Of a DNA stretch of 64,000 nt, positions 45,553-56,131 are shown piece after piece (the stretch's first letter is position 1; each line of letters opens with the position of its first letter). The translations under genes and the position numbers were made by a program. This DNA comes from Rhytidiadelphus loreus. Lineage: Eukaryota; Streptophyta; Bryopsida; Hypnales; Hylocomiaceae. Location of the stretch: NCBI GenBank assembly GCA_947034895.1, contig OX344763.1:65553093-65617092 (forward strand), read 5' to 3'. Under the pieces are notes generated by a model. It was not told the DNA's origin, ran no database searches, and worked only from the letters and a program-made list of their open reading frames with translations.

Positions 45553-46110
45553 ACCTACAGTCGCCCCAAGCGCAGTTGCTCTAGAACCCTGGGTATGATT
45601 TTGGAAGTGATCTAGGGACCCGCAGTCGCCCCCTACGCGCAGTCACCTTGATGGTAGGGGGAGATTGCATTTTCAAATAATTTGGTGTCTCCCACCTTGA
45701 CCTGCAGTTGCCCCCTACGCGTAGTCGCCCTGATGGAAGGGAGGAGATTGCATTTTCAAATAATTTGGTGTCTCCTACCTTGATTCGTAGTCGCCCCCTA
45801 CAAGCAGTTGCCTTGATAGAGGGGGGCAAAAAATAATTTGGTGTCTCCCCCCCCCTCCATGTGGGCGACTGCGCGTAGGGGGCGACTTCGGGTCAAGGAA
45901 TTTGCATTTTTTCCTTGACCTGCAGTCACCCCCTATGCGCAGTCGCTTTGATGGAGGGGGGGGATTTTCAAATGTGTTTTCTCCTCGAGGACCCGAGGTC
46001 GCCTCTGACCTGAGGATGCCCTTGAAAGACGTGAGGGATCCTTGGACCAGACTCGTGGTCGCCCCATGCGCAGTCGCCCTAGTATCCGTGTTAGGGTCAA
46101 CGCATGCGCC
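45553..46110. repeat. GC-rich array A8 with mixed-sense units
   Basis: ACCCGCAGTCGCCCCCTACGCG-type units are separated by a recurring spacer that contains TTTTCAAATAATTTGGTGTC (three times, 45675-45845). One inverted block (GGGCGACTGCGCGTAGGGGG) lies at about 45864-45885. It is the longest array in the window. Confidence 0.85.
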
Positions 46111-46124
46111 CTACGCGAACGCAG

Positions 46125-46150
46125 GTATTTCATGGGGTATTTCATGGGGT
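46125..46150. repeat. 13-bp duplication
   Basis: GTATTTCATGGGG occurs twice in tandem, followed by a partial third copy. Confidence 0.6.
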
Positions 46151-46180
46151 ATCCCATCCTGTAGTCCATAATTTCCATGA

Positions 46181-46230
46181 CTGCGCCTTGTAGTTCACCT
46201 ACCTTGTAGTGGCTGAATGTGGGCCCAGTG
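46181..46230 (+). promoter_or_regulatory. orphan class I core promoter
   Basis: GCGCCTTGTAGTTCACCTAC followed by CTTGTAGTGGCTGAATGTGGGCC matches the class I core of copies 1, 4 and 5 and the kinase-like gene, at the expected position just after array A8. No family gene follows within 1.9 kb, so the coding part was lost or has diverged beyond recognition. Confidence 0.5.
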
Positions 46231-48164
46231 TTGTGGAGGTCTAGTCGGTTTCTTTGTTTTCAACAAATCGTCAATAGTCCAGCAAACACTTCTTATATAC
46301 TTCAATGAACTCAAAATCTTTTCCATTAGTTTAGGATAGTGAGAATATCAAAGCCATTTGAATATCAAAGCCATTCAATGTAGAGGGCCTTGAAATGGCA
46401 ATTGCATTCATTGTGGCAAAGTAGTTGAATAATAAGGATTCACATACAAATGGGTGTGAAGCCACCTAAAAAGTGTACACTAAATCTACATTTAAAACAA
46501 TTAGCAATTCAAATGAAAATGATTCATTTGGCTCTTCATTGACTCTCTTTAATTTTTGGGTGCTATAGTAACGTAGGGGGGCCTCAATTGTTATATAGCC
46601 TATTCAAATTGAATCTTCTTGCATTGCTAATGATTAGTTATTTGGCTCCTTACAGGCTTAATGGCAGGTGTCCAATTTAGCAAGTGCTCAGAGGAAGTCA
46701 AAATTATTCTCGACCATGAATATTTCCAGTGAAAATTTGTTTAGTTTGCCTTTGCCTTCCTTATTGTCATCCACTTGTATTGTAGACAATGTCTTTTTAA
46801 CAGGTGGGAGAATCATCATGACAATGACTATTCTATTGGAATTGATTTGTGATCTTTGAAATAGGATTAAAGACTTTTGGAAAGGCTACAAATTGTATTG
46901 CTTTGCTCATTATGGCCAATGCAATGAGTCCAAAGGGCATTTCCAAGCCAGCAAAATGGGTGAGTAAAATATTGCCCTTCATTTTGTATAGGTGATTTGA
47001 ATCCTTAAATAATGAAATGAACATGTATTAATGAACAATTGTAGATGGATAGTTGGTGGTGGACATTTCATCTAACTTTTAGTGCTTATTTGTTGCAGGA
47101 TGAGTGATGTGCTTGATACAAAACACACGCGATATTGTTTGGGGAGCCAAATTTGATGAGGCCATTAGGGAGGGGTGGGCCATGATGGAAGAATATGTGT
47201 GGGTTCGGCAAGGAAAAAATTGCACAAACCTCAAGTTCGGTTGTTGTAGTATAGAGTTTGTATTATAAGATTATATGCTAAAAATACCCATATTTAGTTG
47301 TTATGTTTTAATATTCATTGATATGGGGGGCCGGGAGATGCAGGGCTTTATTAGAAGAATTTGAGGATGTCGAAAAACTTTTCGAGTTTGAGAATGGGTG
47401 CTTGTTGTTACAACTCATTAAGGTTAGTGCAATGTGTGGATAGCACAACACGAGTAAATATACCTGCTAGGTTAATATTGTTTTTATCCCATTCTGTGAA
47501 TATCATATGTACTAATGACAATTCCATCTTAGGATGATGAGCACAAGATAAATAGGAGCTGATGTTGTTACACCCAATCCTTATGGGATATTTGAACAAC
47601 CATCTTCCTACACCCATCCTATGCATTGTATATTGCAATGCATATCGATTATATTGAGTTTTGTTCTCTCACGCAATTTATAATGTGTCAATTACAGTTC
47701 ATTATAAATGAATAAAAGGTATTTATCCCTAAATTCCCAAGCCCCTTCTTTTGGAGCTCTCCAAAAGTGGTCTACATTGATCAAAAATCCCACATTCTTT
47801 ATAGTTGGATCTTGTTTTATAATGGATTCACCATACAAATTCAAACTAAACATTATAGAGATCGCATTGGAAAATAAAACACAACCATATGAATTATGGA
47901 TGGTAAATTTCTAATGTTTGAGTATTTCCTTATTGAAATTGCAGAAGTGATGTTAGGGTGGGAATCCTCTTTTTGCATGTCAAATCTAATAAGTTGCAAC
48001 AATAATTAATAAAATGGCTAAAAATGCATAATTCGAATTTTTAAATAAAAGATGAAAAGGTGCACCACATTTTTTGAAGTGCATTTGTAATTTAAATTTT
48101 TGTCTAGGATTTTGTTTAAAAGAACTTCAAAGTCAAAGTCTTAGAGGTTTAGAAATTCAAACTG
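46231..48164. other. region without a supported gene
   Basis: AT-rich; the open frames are short and uninformative. Weak coding-like pieces near 46860-46960 and 47100-47200 could be remnants of a gene that once followed the orphan promoter. Confidence 0.35.
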
Positions 48165-48490
48165 CGCTCTGTACCCGTAGTCGTCCACCCGTGGTCGCCC
48201 CACTGTCGGGGTCCACAAATTACCCTTTAGTCTTGCACACGTGGTCGCCCATCCCCACTAGCCCCAGACCTGCAGTCGCCCTATCCGTAGTTGCCCTACC
48301 TGGACTTAGACCCGTAGTCGCCCTACTCGTAGTTGCCTTCGCCTTTGGCCTCTCCCTAGTACTCCTGTAGCCTTAGACCCGCAGTCGCCCTACCCACAGT
48401 CGCCTTCGCAGTCGGCCCTTTAGACCCGCAATCGCCCTACCCGCGGTCGCTCTCAAACCTGCACACGCCCCTTCCCGAACTCGCCCCAAG
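48165..48490. repeat. GC-rich array A9
   Basis: Units such as ACCCGTAGTCG, CCCGCAGTCGCCCTACCC and GACCCGCAATCGCCC, with a spacing of about 20-28 bp, all in one sense. It is upstream of copy 5. Confidence 0.85.
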
Positions 48491-48544
48491 GCAATTGCGG
48501 GTTCATTAGCTGTCTCCCTACCCGACTTCACCACTTTCTCTTCC

Positions 48545-48600
48545 TCTGCGTACTGCCTTTCGCCTACTTTACAATGGCTAATTGCGTGCCCGGGAGCTTG
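48545..48600 (+). promoter_or_regulatory. class I core promoter of copy 5
   Basis: CTGCGTACTGCCTTTCGCCT, ACAATGGCTAATTGCGTGCC aligns with the class I core of the kinase-like gene (44461-44556). It is about 130 bp upstream of the ATG at 48730. Confidence 0.55.
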
Positions 48601-48729
48601 GATTTTGAGTTTCACTTACATGTGGCTCATGTTCTTAAATTTACTCTATCATTCACTAATCGCTAGATAATACATTGCGGGCACTTGTTAGGTTTTGATT
48701 CCTTGCTCCAAATCTTGAGAGCATTTCTA

Positions 48730-50334
48730 ATGGCAGACCACAAGAAGAAGACCAAGGCAAAAGGAGCCATGCACCCTAGGCAACGACGCATCTTTTTGGA
48801 CCCAGCGTGTGTGGCCTACCGAGGTTGGGATCAAATTTCAAGAGACTGGACCGCTAAGACTTGTAAGTCCTTTGTGGGGTGGAGCCACATCGACAAGTTA
48901 TTCCCCTATCATCGGCACTACATGAATCGGCACAACAATACAGCTAATCTGCTTCTATGCCGTAATGATGTATTTGTGCAACGATGTATCAAAATTTATC
49001 GATACTTGTATGGCACACATTCAGTGCCCAGGAGCAAAGTCCCGTATTTCATATGTGCAATGGTGTATGCGGAACTCATTCTGTTTCGAAGCATGGATTG
49101 GAGTTCAATCAAAGGAGTGAAGCATACTCGCGTTCCACCCACAAAAGACAAGTGCGGCTCCATTTACAAATCCACGCAAAGGACTAGGCCAGAAGAAAAA
49201 CTTGAAGGAAGGAATGCCCAATGAGCAGTTTCAGTGGACATCATCTGATTCATCTTCCGGAGACGAAGACAACCATGATGAAGACCCTCCAATGGAGCCT
49301 ATAAACATGGCGATGGTGGCTTCTACTTCACAAAATTTACCTACCCCGAGAGTGGAAGAAGAGGGTGAACAAGCTAGGCAACCACAAGATCTTGATATTT
49401 TTCCTCTTGCTATGGTGAATCCGATTACAGTCCCTTGCACTCAAGAGGACGAAGTGATGCAGCATGTGCTTACATGCAAGCAAGAAGCTAAAGATGATGT
49501 TTTTTGGACAGAGATGGAAACGGAAGAGGATGTTCAACCTTCTTTGTTCCAATTAAAATGTATTGATGACATGTTCCCAAATGAGGAATTCATTGAAGAT
49601 AGAACTATTCTTGACACAGTAATGTTGGACAGCAAAGCTATTTACAGAACTCAACTCAAGAAGCTTCTAAAAGAGTTGGATGAAAAGCATATGGAGTGTG
49701 AGAAGCTTCGCAATCAAGAAATGCAAACTTTGAGTGGAGATATTGTGAGTAGCTTACACGCTGAACTTGAAAATCAACAAGTTTTTTTGTCAACGCAAAT
49801 AACAAAGATTTTAGACTTGGAAGCATTTTACCTTAGATTCTCTTCTTGGCATGCTGGAGGATCTAGTTCTTCTAGCAATGAGTTTGCCAAAGAACGGCTT
49901 GCCAAAATTATGGAAGCATGCAAGTTGGAGGAAGATCAGGCAGACTTCGAGAAACGAGGGGTGGAAGAAGCACGATCAAGATTAAATTTCTTGAAAGCAT
50001 TAAAGGACAAAGCCCCTTTGACCGTGTTGCAGAAATGTGTGGTTGGAAAGACATGACTACTAAATAGGCATTGTCTCTTACGGAAGTAGCTGACTTGAAA
50101 AAGAAGTTTGGGATTTCTTTGTCCTTGGATCCAAAATTGGAAAAACATTAGGATACACTACAAGCGCTTTTGAAGTTCCAAAAATCTTTCAAGAAATATT
50201 GGTTGGCAGAGAAGTTGTAGAAGGATGACCGATACCTTAGGACTTTGATGTTGGAAGGTAGGAAAGTCTTGTATGAGATGGAACGTGAGGCTCATGACCG
50301 CAAAGAAAAGGGCAAAATGGATGTTGAATGATTT
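48730..50334 (+). pseudogene. KGW/WC-domain coiled-coil protein, family copy 5
   Basis: From the ATG at 48730: a basic N-terminus, YRGWDQISRDW, FVGWSHIDKLFP, RHYMNRHNN, RCIKIYRYLY and MVYAELILFRSMDW, so the N-terminal domain is complete (about residues 30-140). A frameshift between about 49140 and 49202 moves to the frame with WTSSDSSSGDEDNHDED (acidic/Ser block) and a long coiled coil to 50056. A further frame change and in-frame TAGs (for example at 50150 and 50217) interrupt a C-terminal charged segment ending at TGA 50332-50334. No RING is seen. It is the most divergent copy. Confidence 0.75.
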
Positions 50335-50894
50335 TTCTTTTTAGTACATTTTTGAAGACTATGTATATTCCATATTATGTATATATAAAAGAATATTATC
50401 CATTTTGAACATTCCAATGCAAGTACATTGAATTCCATGTAATTCCTTGATAAGAACACATAAATATAGATATGAATTTTTGGTTATTTATGTTTGCAGA
50501 ATTGTGAATACTTGAATACTCTAGGAATTTTGGTAGAAAAATGAGCTTGGGACTTTAGGGGTTAAAAGAGAATTAAAAAAAAGGACAATTCAAAACTTGT
50601 CAGATTAGAAAAGAACTTGTTATTGAAGTTCAGAGCAGTTGTCACGGCCAAGGAAAATTGGCCCCCTCATTGTCCCTCCAGGGCAAACTCTGGAATTTTT
50701 TATTTTCAAGGCTTAATTTTTTTTGGAAATTCTGAATTCATAGATGCAATCAGAGGCCCCAAATTACTCTAGGGCAATGCAAGAATTACCAAAAAAATTG
50801 GCACAACATAGGGGGCTTTTTTGTCAAACCTAAGTTGACTGAGGCAATGAAGGGGTTAATTCTCCATCCCATGCAAGGCCTCTCTGTTACCTCA
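50335..50894. other. non-coding spacer
   Basis: AT-rich 3' flank of copy 5; nothing else supported. Confidence 0.4.
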
Positions 50895-51050
50895 TAGAGG
50901 ACCCACGGTCACCAGTAAGACCCGAAGTCGCCCATTCCTAGACCCGCAGTCGCGTATTCCTGGACTTGCAGTCGCGTATAATTGGACCCGCAGTCGCATA
51001 TTCCTAGACCCGCAGTCGCCTATACTTGGACCCGCAGTCTCCCATTCCTG
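50895..51050. repeat. GC-rich array A10
   Basis: About seven units of (G)GACCCGCAGTCGC(G/C)(T/C)ATTCCT with a period of about 22-24 bp, all in one sense. It ends three bases before an hAT-like CAGGGTTG terminus. Confidence 0.85.
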
Positions 51051-51053
51051 AAC

Positions 51054-51400
51054 CAGGGTTGACGAATTTCAACGTCCGGGGCAAAATCACGTCCATTTTT
51101 TGGACGTCCGGACGTCCAGACATCCACATTTTCGGGACGTGCGGACGATGTGGACGGTGTCCGTTGGCTGTTCGGACGACGCGGATGGGCGGTCGGCGTA
51201 GTCGGCACGATCAGTGCGGTCGGCGGACGGATCGACGGGCGGACGGGCGAACAGCGTGGACGGCGGTCGGCGCGGACAGAAGCCGCGGACAGACGGGCGG
51301 ACATGCCCGTGCGGACGGCGGACGAAAGGCACGGACAGCGGACATGTCCGCGCGGATGGCGGACGGAAGCCGCGAACGGCGCGAACGGGCGGACATCCAT
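51054..51400 (+). mobile_element. left end of the hAT element and GGACGGC array A11
   Basis: CAGGGTTGACG at 51054 is followed by CGTCC/GGACGTCC motifs and then dense GGACGGC, GCGGACGG and GGCGGACG repeats to about 51400. The CAGGG terminus plus GC-rich subterminal repeats fits an hAT end. It lies 260 bp beyond the 3' end of the transposase gene at 51662-54958. Confidence 0.6.
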
Positions 51401-51661
51401 AAAACAATAGTACATGAAGCCAAATTTGATGCATTATACTATTACATTTTTGTAGGTAATACTTGATCCAGAAAGTGATGCACACAATGTAATTTCAGTC
51501 AATAGTGCTTGACTATTGAAAAACAAAAAAACCTTGATGATATTTTGAACATCATTAAATTCATGTGCATTACAATGATAGGCTCAAAAAATAAATTGCC
51601 ATTACATGCTTCCATGTAACAATTCATCATGAACACTTGAATAATGAATTATACATCCCTT

Positions 51662-54600
51662 TCATCCATGAGGCTGGTAATCACTATCTCCTTTCACCTT
51701 TGCCCCGCTACTATGACCTCTAGTATCCCATCCCGAATCTTTATCTTCATCGTTGTCTGACTTTTCCTTATCCTTTGATAAAGATTGTACAATTGCCCCT
51801 CCTTGTACTTGCTTGGATGCAACTGACCTTGTTGGTCGGCCCTTCCTCTGCTCCTGTTTGGCTCTTAGTATAGACTTTCCTATGCCTTCTTTAAGGCCAT
51901 GAATCGGTTTTAATTTCCTCGATGAAATTGGTTGACATACATTAAGAGGGGTTTTACCAAGACTTTGTCTCTTTGATGGGGAGATTGCAAAAGCCTCCAT
52001 TAATCTTTTATTTCGAGCTTTGTGGGACTCTTTCACCATTGGTGGTCTTACTTGCGATCCTCCATGATTGGGTATCTTTGCTCCATTCATCTGCTGCAAT
52101 GTTCCATCAGACGATTTGAATGAATCACATTTTGTTTGGCCAGAACGTTGACCAAACATTGATGCCAATGTCTCGTCCTTCTCATCATCGTTACATGATA
52201 AAGTGAATGGATCTGGATTGACACAAAGGTGCATTCCGGTCGGACTGCTCAAATGTTGTTCAACTTGTTTCCCAAATCTTGAGCTTCCGGGACCATTCAA
52301 AGTTGTACTACCTCTTGTATGTAGTGCTGATGGACGATCGCTACGTGGTCGTAATTGGAGATCTTGCACAATTTGCTTCTGGTCTTCGACGTTGTGAACT
52401 AGCATTGGGCGACCAAACTCCGTCACACGTACATCTACATTCGATGGTACTTCCACACATTCATCACTTGTATTATCCACATTCATGTCAGACTTCACCC
52501 CACACTCTCCCATGTCATTGACTTCAGGATTTTCTTCTACAAGTGCCATTGTCATGGATAGACTCTCGAGAATTGGAATCACTTCATCTATTTGGGGGAT
52601 GCAATCATTGACAAACATTGCCTCATTTTCCTCCACTATTTGCGCATGAGTGTCCTCCGTATTTGCTAGAATCCTTTCGCTAGTCAGCAACCCGGTTCCA
52701 TCTACAAATTTAGCTATAGAAGGGCCACCTTCATCATATTCACAATTGTCCTCATCCAATGGAAAGTTGTAAATGTCTTCCGCATTTCTATCCCCATCTT
52801 CATTGTTCCGATTTGGGCTCTGGAGCGGTTCATCATCCAAATTGGTGATGTCATCGTTTATAGCATCTTCATCATCGAATAGAGGATCACCATCTTCACC
52901 ATCTTCATCACGCTCGTCCTCCGACATAGAATCTTCCGACTCCACGTTCTCGGTGTACCACTTCTTCTCATCGTTTTCCTTTGATGCAGAAAGGACTTTG
53001 GAATTGGTATACACATACACCAAATCTTGGATTCTCTGGGGCTTCAACTTGTTTCGAAATTTGTTGTGAACAAATGAATAGCTACTCCAATTTCGTTCAC
53101 ATGAAGACGAAGATACCGGTTGGGCCAAAATCCTCTTAGCGATTGGAGCAATGAGCTTCCCACACACACCTTCAAAATCCCACCAAGCGTGCGTCGACAA
53201 TTGTTGCTCGTCTGGGTTCAACATGTTGTGAAATGGAGGTTCCCTGTGGCGGAAGGCTACAAATTCTTTCCCAACTGAGGCATACTCCCCTTGTTTGAAA
53301 ATTTTCATTAGAACATGCTTGCATGCATCCATTGCATCTTGGTCGTCGGCTAGCTCTTGATCTTCAAGAAGGTAGGGGTTCAACAAAGCTCCTACATAAT
53401 GTAGATCAGTCTCCACCAATTCCCGTCGGGCATAATACGGTTGCACTAGTGGGATGGCGAGGTCTGAAGACAAACGAAAAGGCGGTTTATCTAAAGAGAG
53501 AACATGTTTCTCTAATTTCCTCATTATATGCAACACCTTGCCCATGCATGGCCTCTTTGCATCCAAGTCACGTAGACCATTTACAACGGGAGCCGACAAG
53601 TCCTTGAAATTCTGACAACGGCGCCAAAAATGCTCGCTCAAAATTATCTTCTTCACCATCCGACATTCATTGCGGGATTTGGAGTTCCGCCCAAACTTCC
53701 TTGCGTATTCATCCCATTGCGGGTCCATCACCGTTTGTTGCAACTTCCCATTGACCTTCAACATGCGCCCAATCATGTTGTAATTAGAAGCAAACCTTGT
53801 TTCCACCGCCATCAACAAATTATATTCCGGTGAGTACTTCCGAAATATTGCAAGTGGCATGTGCCGCTTCTTGAAGAATTTCACCACGATACGGGCATTT
53901 TCCACGACCTCTTCAATCCATTGTTCATTCCCCCAATCTTTCAGCAACAAGTTGAGGGCATGCACCACACAACCTTGAAAAAAAATGTGGGGATATTTAC
54001 TAGATATCAAATTCCATGCTGCAGGGTTCATTGACGCATTATCTGTACTCACTTGCACCACATTGTTGGGACCTACTTGTTCTATGAATCTCTCAAGTAT
54101 GCCAGCCAAGTATGTTGCATTTTTTTTGTGCCCTATTGTATCCACCGCTCCCAGAAATTGCTCACCCGCAGAAGACACAAGCATGGCATTTATCAACGGC
54201 CGATTCGTAACCGACGTCCATCCATCAATAGACAATGTTGCTCCAAACTTCCTAATGTTGTGTTCGGTCTGCTTTCGGAGATTGACCTCAATGTCTGCCT
54301 TTGCTTGGTCAAGCAATTTATGGCGTAAGTCGTGATAAGACGGTGGGATATAAGGCCGTTGAAGCTTGGCGGTTCGCTTCACCGCTTCTTTGAATGCTGG
54401 GTTCCTAGCAACATTAAATGGTATGTTTGCAGCATAAAAGAAATTGGCCCACACCGCATTCAACTTGCATTTATTTGCTTCTTCAAATCCATTCACCAGA
54501 CTACTTTGCTTCTGACTAATCAGAGGCCTACTACTTGATCCCCGCGGAGTACCACGTTCACTTGATCTTTGTGTACTGAGGTTCACTTCAGAAGACAATG

Positions 54601-54958
54601 GATCCAAATCCTTCGGTGCAGTGCATGAGTCGGAATGTGTAGACCGTGCCATGTTTCTTCCATTTGAATTATCGCATTCCCGCATAGCCATAGGTGTGCC
54701 ACTGCCATCCACATTGTTTAGAGACGATCTTCGTGGGATCGCCCCTTGGCAACCCAAAAATAAAGCTCGAACTTGAGATGTCATTTTTGCGCAAAGGCTA
54801 ATTCCTTTGTCACGAGCCCCCGATGTGCCTTGGTATCCTAAGTGGCTAAACAACCGGCTTACTTTCTTGGCAAACACCAAGTTGCAAAACCGGCATTGCA
54901 CTTTACCAACCTCCGGGAAGCCATACCAAGAAGACCAATCCTTGCTCATAGTGATCAC
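51662..54958 (-). CDS. hAT-family transposase, intact, with long acidic tail
   Basis: An uninterrupted 1,098-codon frame. Residues about 10-75 are a BED-type zinc finger (CRFC...H...C). The DUF659/hAT core follows: LSIDGWTS (first Asp), VQVSTDNAS (second Asp), FFQGCVVHALNLLLKDWG, RFASNYNM, then STHAWWDFEG and ILAQPVSSSSCERNWSSYSF (third acidic residue, Glu, and the dimerisation block, about 600-640). All expected catalytic positions are present. The last 430 residues or so are an unusual extension: strongly acidic (SEDERDEDGEDGD), then Ser/Pro- and Lys/Arg-rich. It is probably nuclear and could be active; it is the only unbroken transposase here. GGACGGC arrays lie on both sides. Confidence 0.92.
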   Translation of the reverse strand: MITMSKDWSSWYGFPEVGKVQCRFCNLVFAKKVSRLFSHLGYQGTSGARDKGISLCAKMTSQVRALFLGCQGAIPRRSSLNNVDGSGTPMAMRECDNSNGRNMARSTHSDSCTAPKDLDPLSSEVNLSTQRSSERGTPRGSSSRPLISQKQSSLVNGFEEANKCKLNAVWANFFYAANIPFNVARNPAFKEAVKRTAKLQRPYIPPSYHDLRHKLLDQAKADIEVNLRKQTEHNIRKFGATLSIDGWTSVTNRPLINAMLVSSAGEQFLGAVDTIGHKKNATYLAGILERFIEQVGPNNVVQVSTDNASMNPAAWNLISSKYPHIFFQGCVVHALNLLLKDWGNEQWIEEVVENARIVVKFFKKRHMPLAIFRKYSPEYNLLMAVETRFASNYNMIGRMLKVNGKLQQTVMDPQWDEYARKFGRNSKSRNECRMVKKIILSEHFWRRCQNFKDLSAPVVNGLRDLDAKRPCMGKVLHIMRKLEKHVLSLDKPPFRLSSDLAIPLVQPYYARRELVETDLHYVGALLNPYLLEDQELADDQDAMDACKHVLMKIFKQGEYASVGKEFVAFRHREPPFHNMLNPDEQQLSTHAWWDFEGVCGKLIAPIAKRILAQPVSSSSCERNWSSYSFVHNKFRNKLKPQRIQDLVYVYTNSKVLSASKENDEKKWYTENVESEDSMSEDERDEDGEDGDPLFDDEDAINDDITNLDDEPLQSPNRNNEDGDRNAEDIYNFPLDEDNCEYDEGGPSIAKFVDGTGLLTSERILANTEDTHAQIVEENEAMFVNDCIPQIDEVIPILESLSMTMALVEENPEVNDMGECGVKSDMNVDNTSDECVEVPSNVDVRVTEFGRPMLVHNVEDQKQIVQDLQLRPRSDRPSALHTRGSTTLNGPGSSRFGKQVEQHLSSPTGMHLCVNPDPFTLSCNDDEKDETLASMFGQRSGQTKCDSFKSSDGTLQQMNGAKIPNHGGSQVRPPMVKESHKARNKRLMEAFAISPSKRQSLGKTPLNVCQPISSRKLKPIHGLKEGIGKSILRAKQEQRKGRPTRSVASKQVQGGAIVQSLSKDKEKSDNDEDKDSGWDTRGHSSGAKVKGDSDYQPHG

Positions 54959-55264
54959 CTCCGATTCCGTAAATTGGATTCAAATTAAAAATGTAACCGT
55001 TGGATAAGATTTGTAAAAAATATTAGAAACAATGTGTGAATGAAGCCTTGGAAACCAAAGCCCCCCTGTCCATTGAACTATGCATTACCAAGCAAGGGAC
55101 ACAAAATAAATTGCAGCTCCTAGCCCTTGGAAATCTTTGCGTTCAGTTTCTCAGGAGTGCTTGTTAGTCTGAAATTCTAAGAACTCATAGAATTCAAATC
55201 AGGCCCATTCCTCATGACCGTTGAGCAGCAAAAACAAAAACATTTCTAAAGCCCCAACGGTTCC
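54959..55264 (-). other. 5' flank of the hAT transposase
   Basis: About 300 bp between the transposase start and array A12. I see no clear TATA element. Confidence 0.35.
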
Positions 55265-55795
55265 GAGAACAAAAATGCAGACGGCAGCGACGGAATCGCA
55301 GACGGCGACTTGCGACAAGCGGACGGTAGCGTTGGAATCGCGGACGGCGACCTGCGACAAGCGGACGGCAACGTTGGAATCACGGACGGCGACCTCCGAT
55401 AGGCGGACGGTAGCGACGGAATCGCGGACGGCAAGCTGCGACAGGCAGACGGCAGCGACGGAATCGCGGACGACAAGTTGCGACAGGCAGACGGCAAGCT
55501 GCGACAGGCAGACGGCAGCGACGGAATCGCGGACGACAAGTTGCGACAGGCAGACGGCAGCGACAATATCGCGGACGACAAGCTGCGACATGCAGACGGC
55601 AGGGACAGAATCGCGGACGGCGAGCTACAACAAGCAGACGGCAACGATGGAATCGCGGACGACAAGTTGCGACAAGCAGACGGCAGCGATAGAATCGTGG
55701 ACGACAAGCTGCGACAGGCAGACGGCAGGGACAGAATCGCGGACGGCGAGCTACGACAAGTAGACGGCAACGGCGGACTAGCGGACGGCTGGTGG
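55265..55795. repeat. GGACGGC-type array A12
   Basis: About 25 units of roughly 21 bp, such as GCGACGGAATCGCGGACGGC and ACAAGCTGCGACAGGCAGAC. Open frames exist in both directions because units are a multiple of three; these I reject as genes. It is upstream of the hAT transposase and downstream of copy 6. No inverted CAGGGTTG end was found to its right. Confidence 0.9.
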
Positions 55796-56131
55796 ATTTT
55801 GACTAATTCACTAATTCTACAAGTTTTAATTTTAGGGACTTAGTTTAGAGATGCGTGATATTTTAGGAATTCAAAAATTAATGAGATAAAATTATATTGA
55901 GAGATAGGCATGTCCAAAATCATACTTGACAAAAAAGTATTGCATAAAATATCAAAAACTTAGGAGAGTAAATTCAAAAACATTTGAGTAACCCACATAC
56001 TTTTATATTAATGAAAAACAACTCATAGCATACTATGAGTGTTGTGAATTAATAGTATTGAATCCTCTCGAGATTCAAAATAAACAACACTCCATAATGT
56101 CATATCGAAATACAAACAAGGTGTAACTACC
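55796..56131. other. 3' flank of copy 6
   Basis: AT-rich; nothing supported. Confidence 0.4.

Noticed and set aside
55265..55795. Array A12 as the right terminal region of the intact hAT element
   Set aside because: Position fits, but no inverted CAGGGTTG end or target duplication could be found to its right, so the element boundary is left open.
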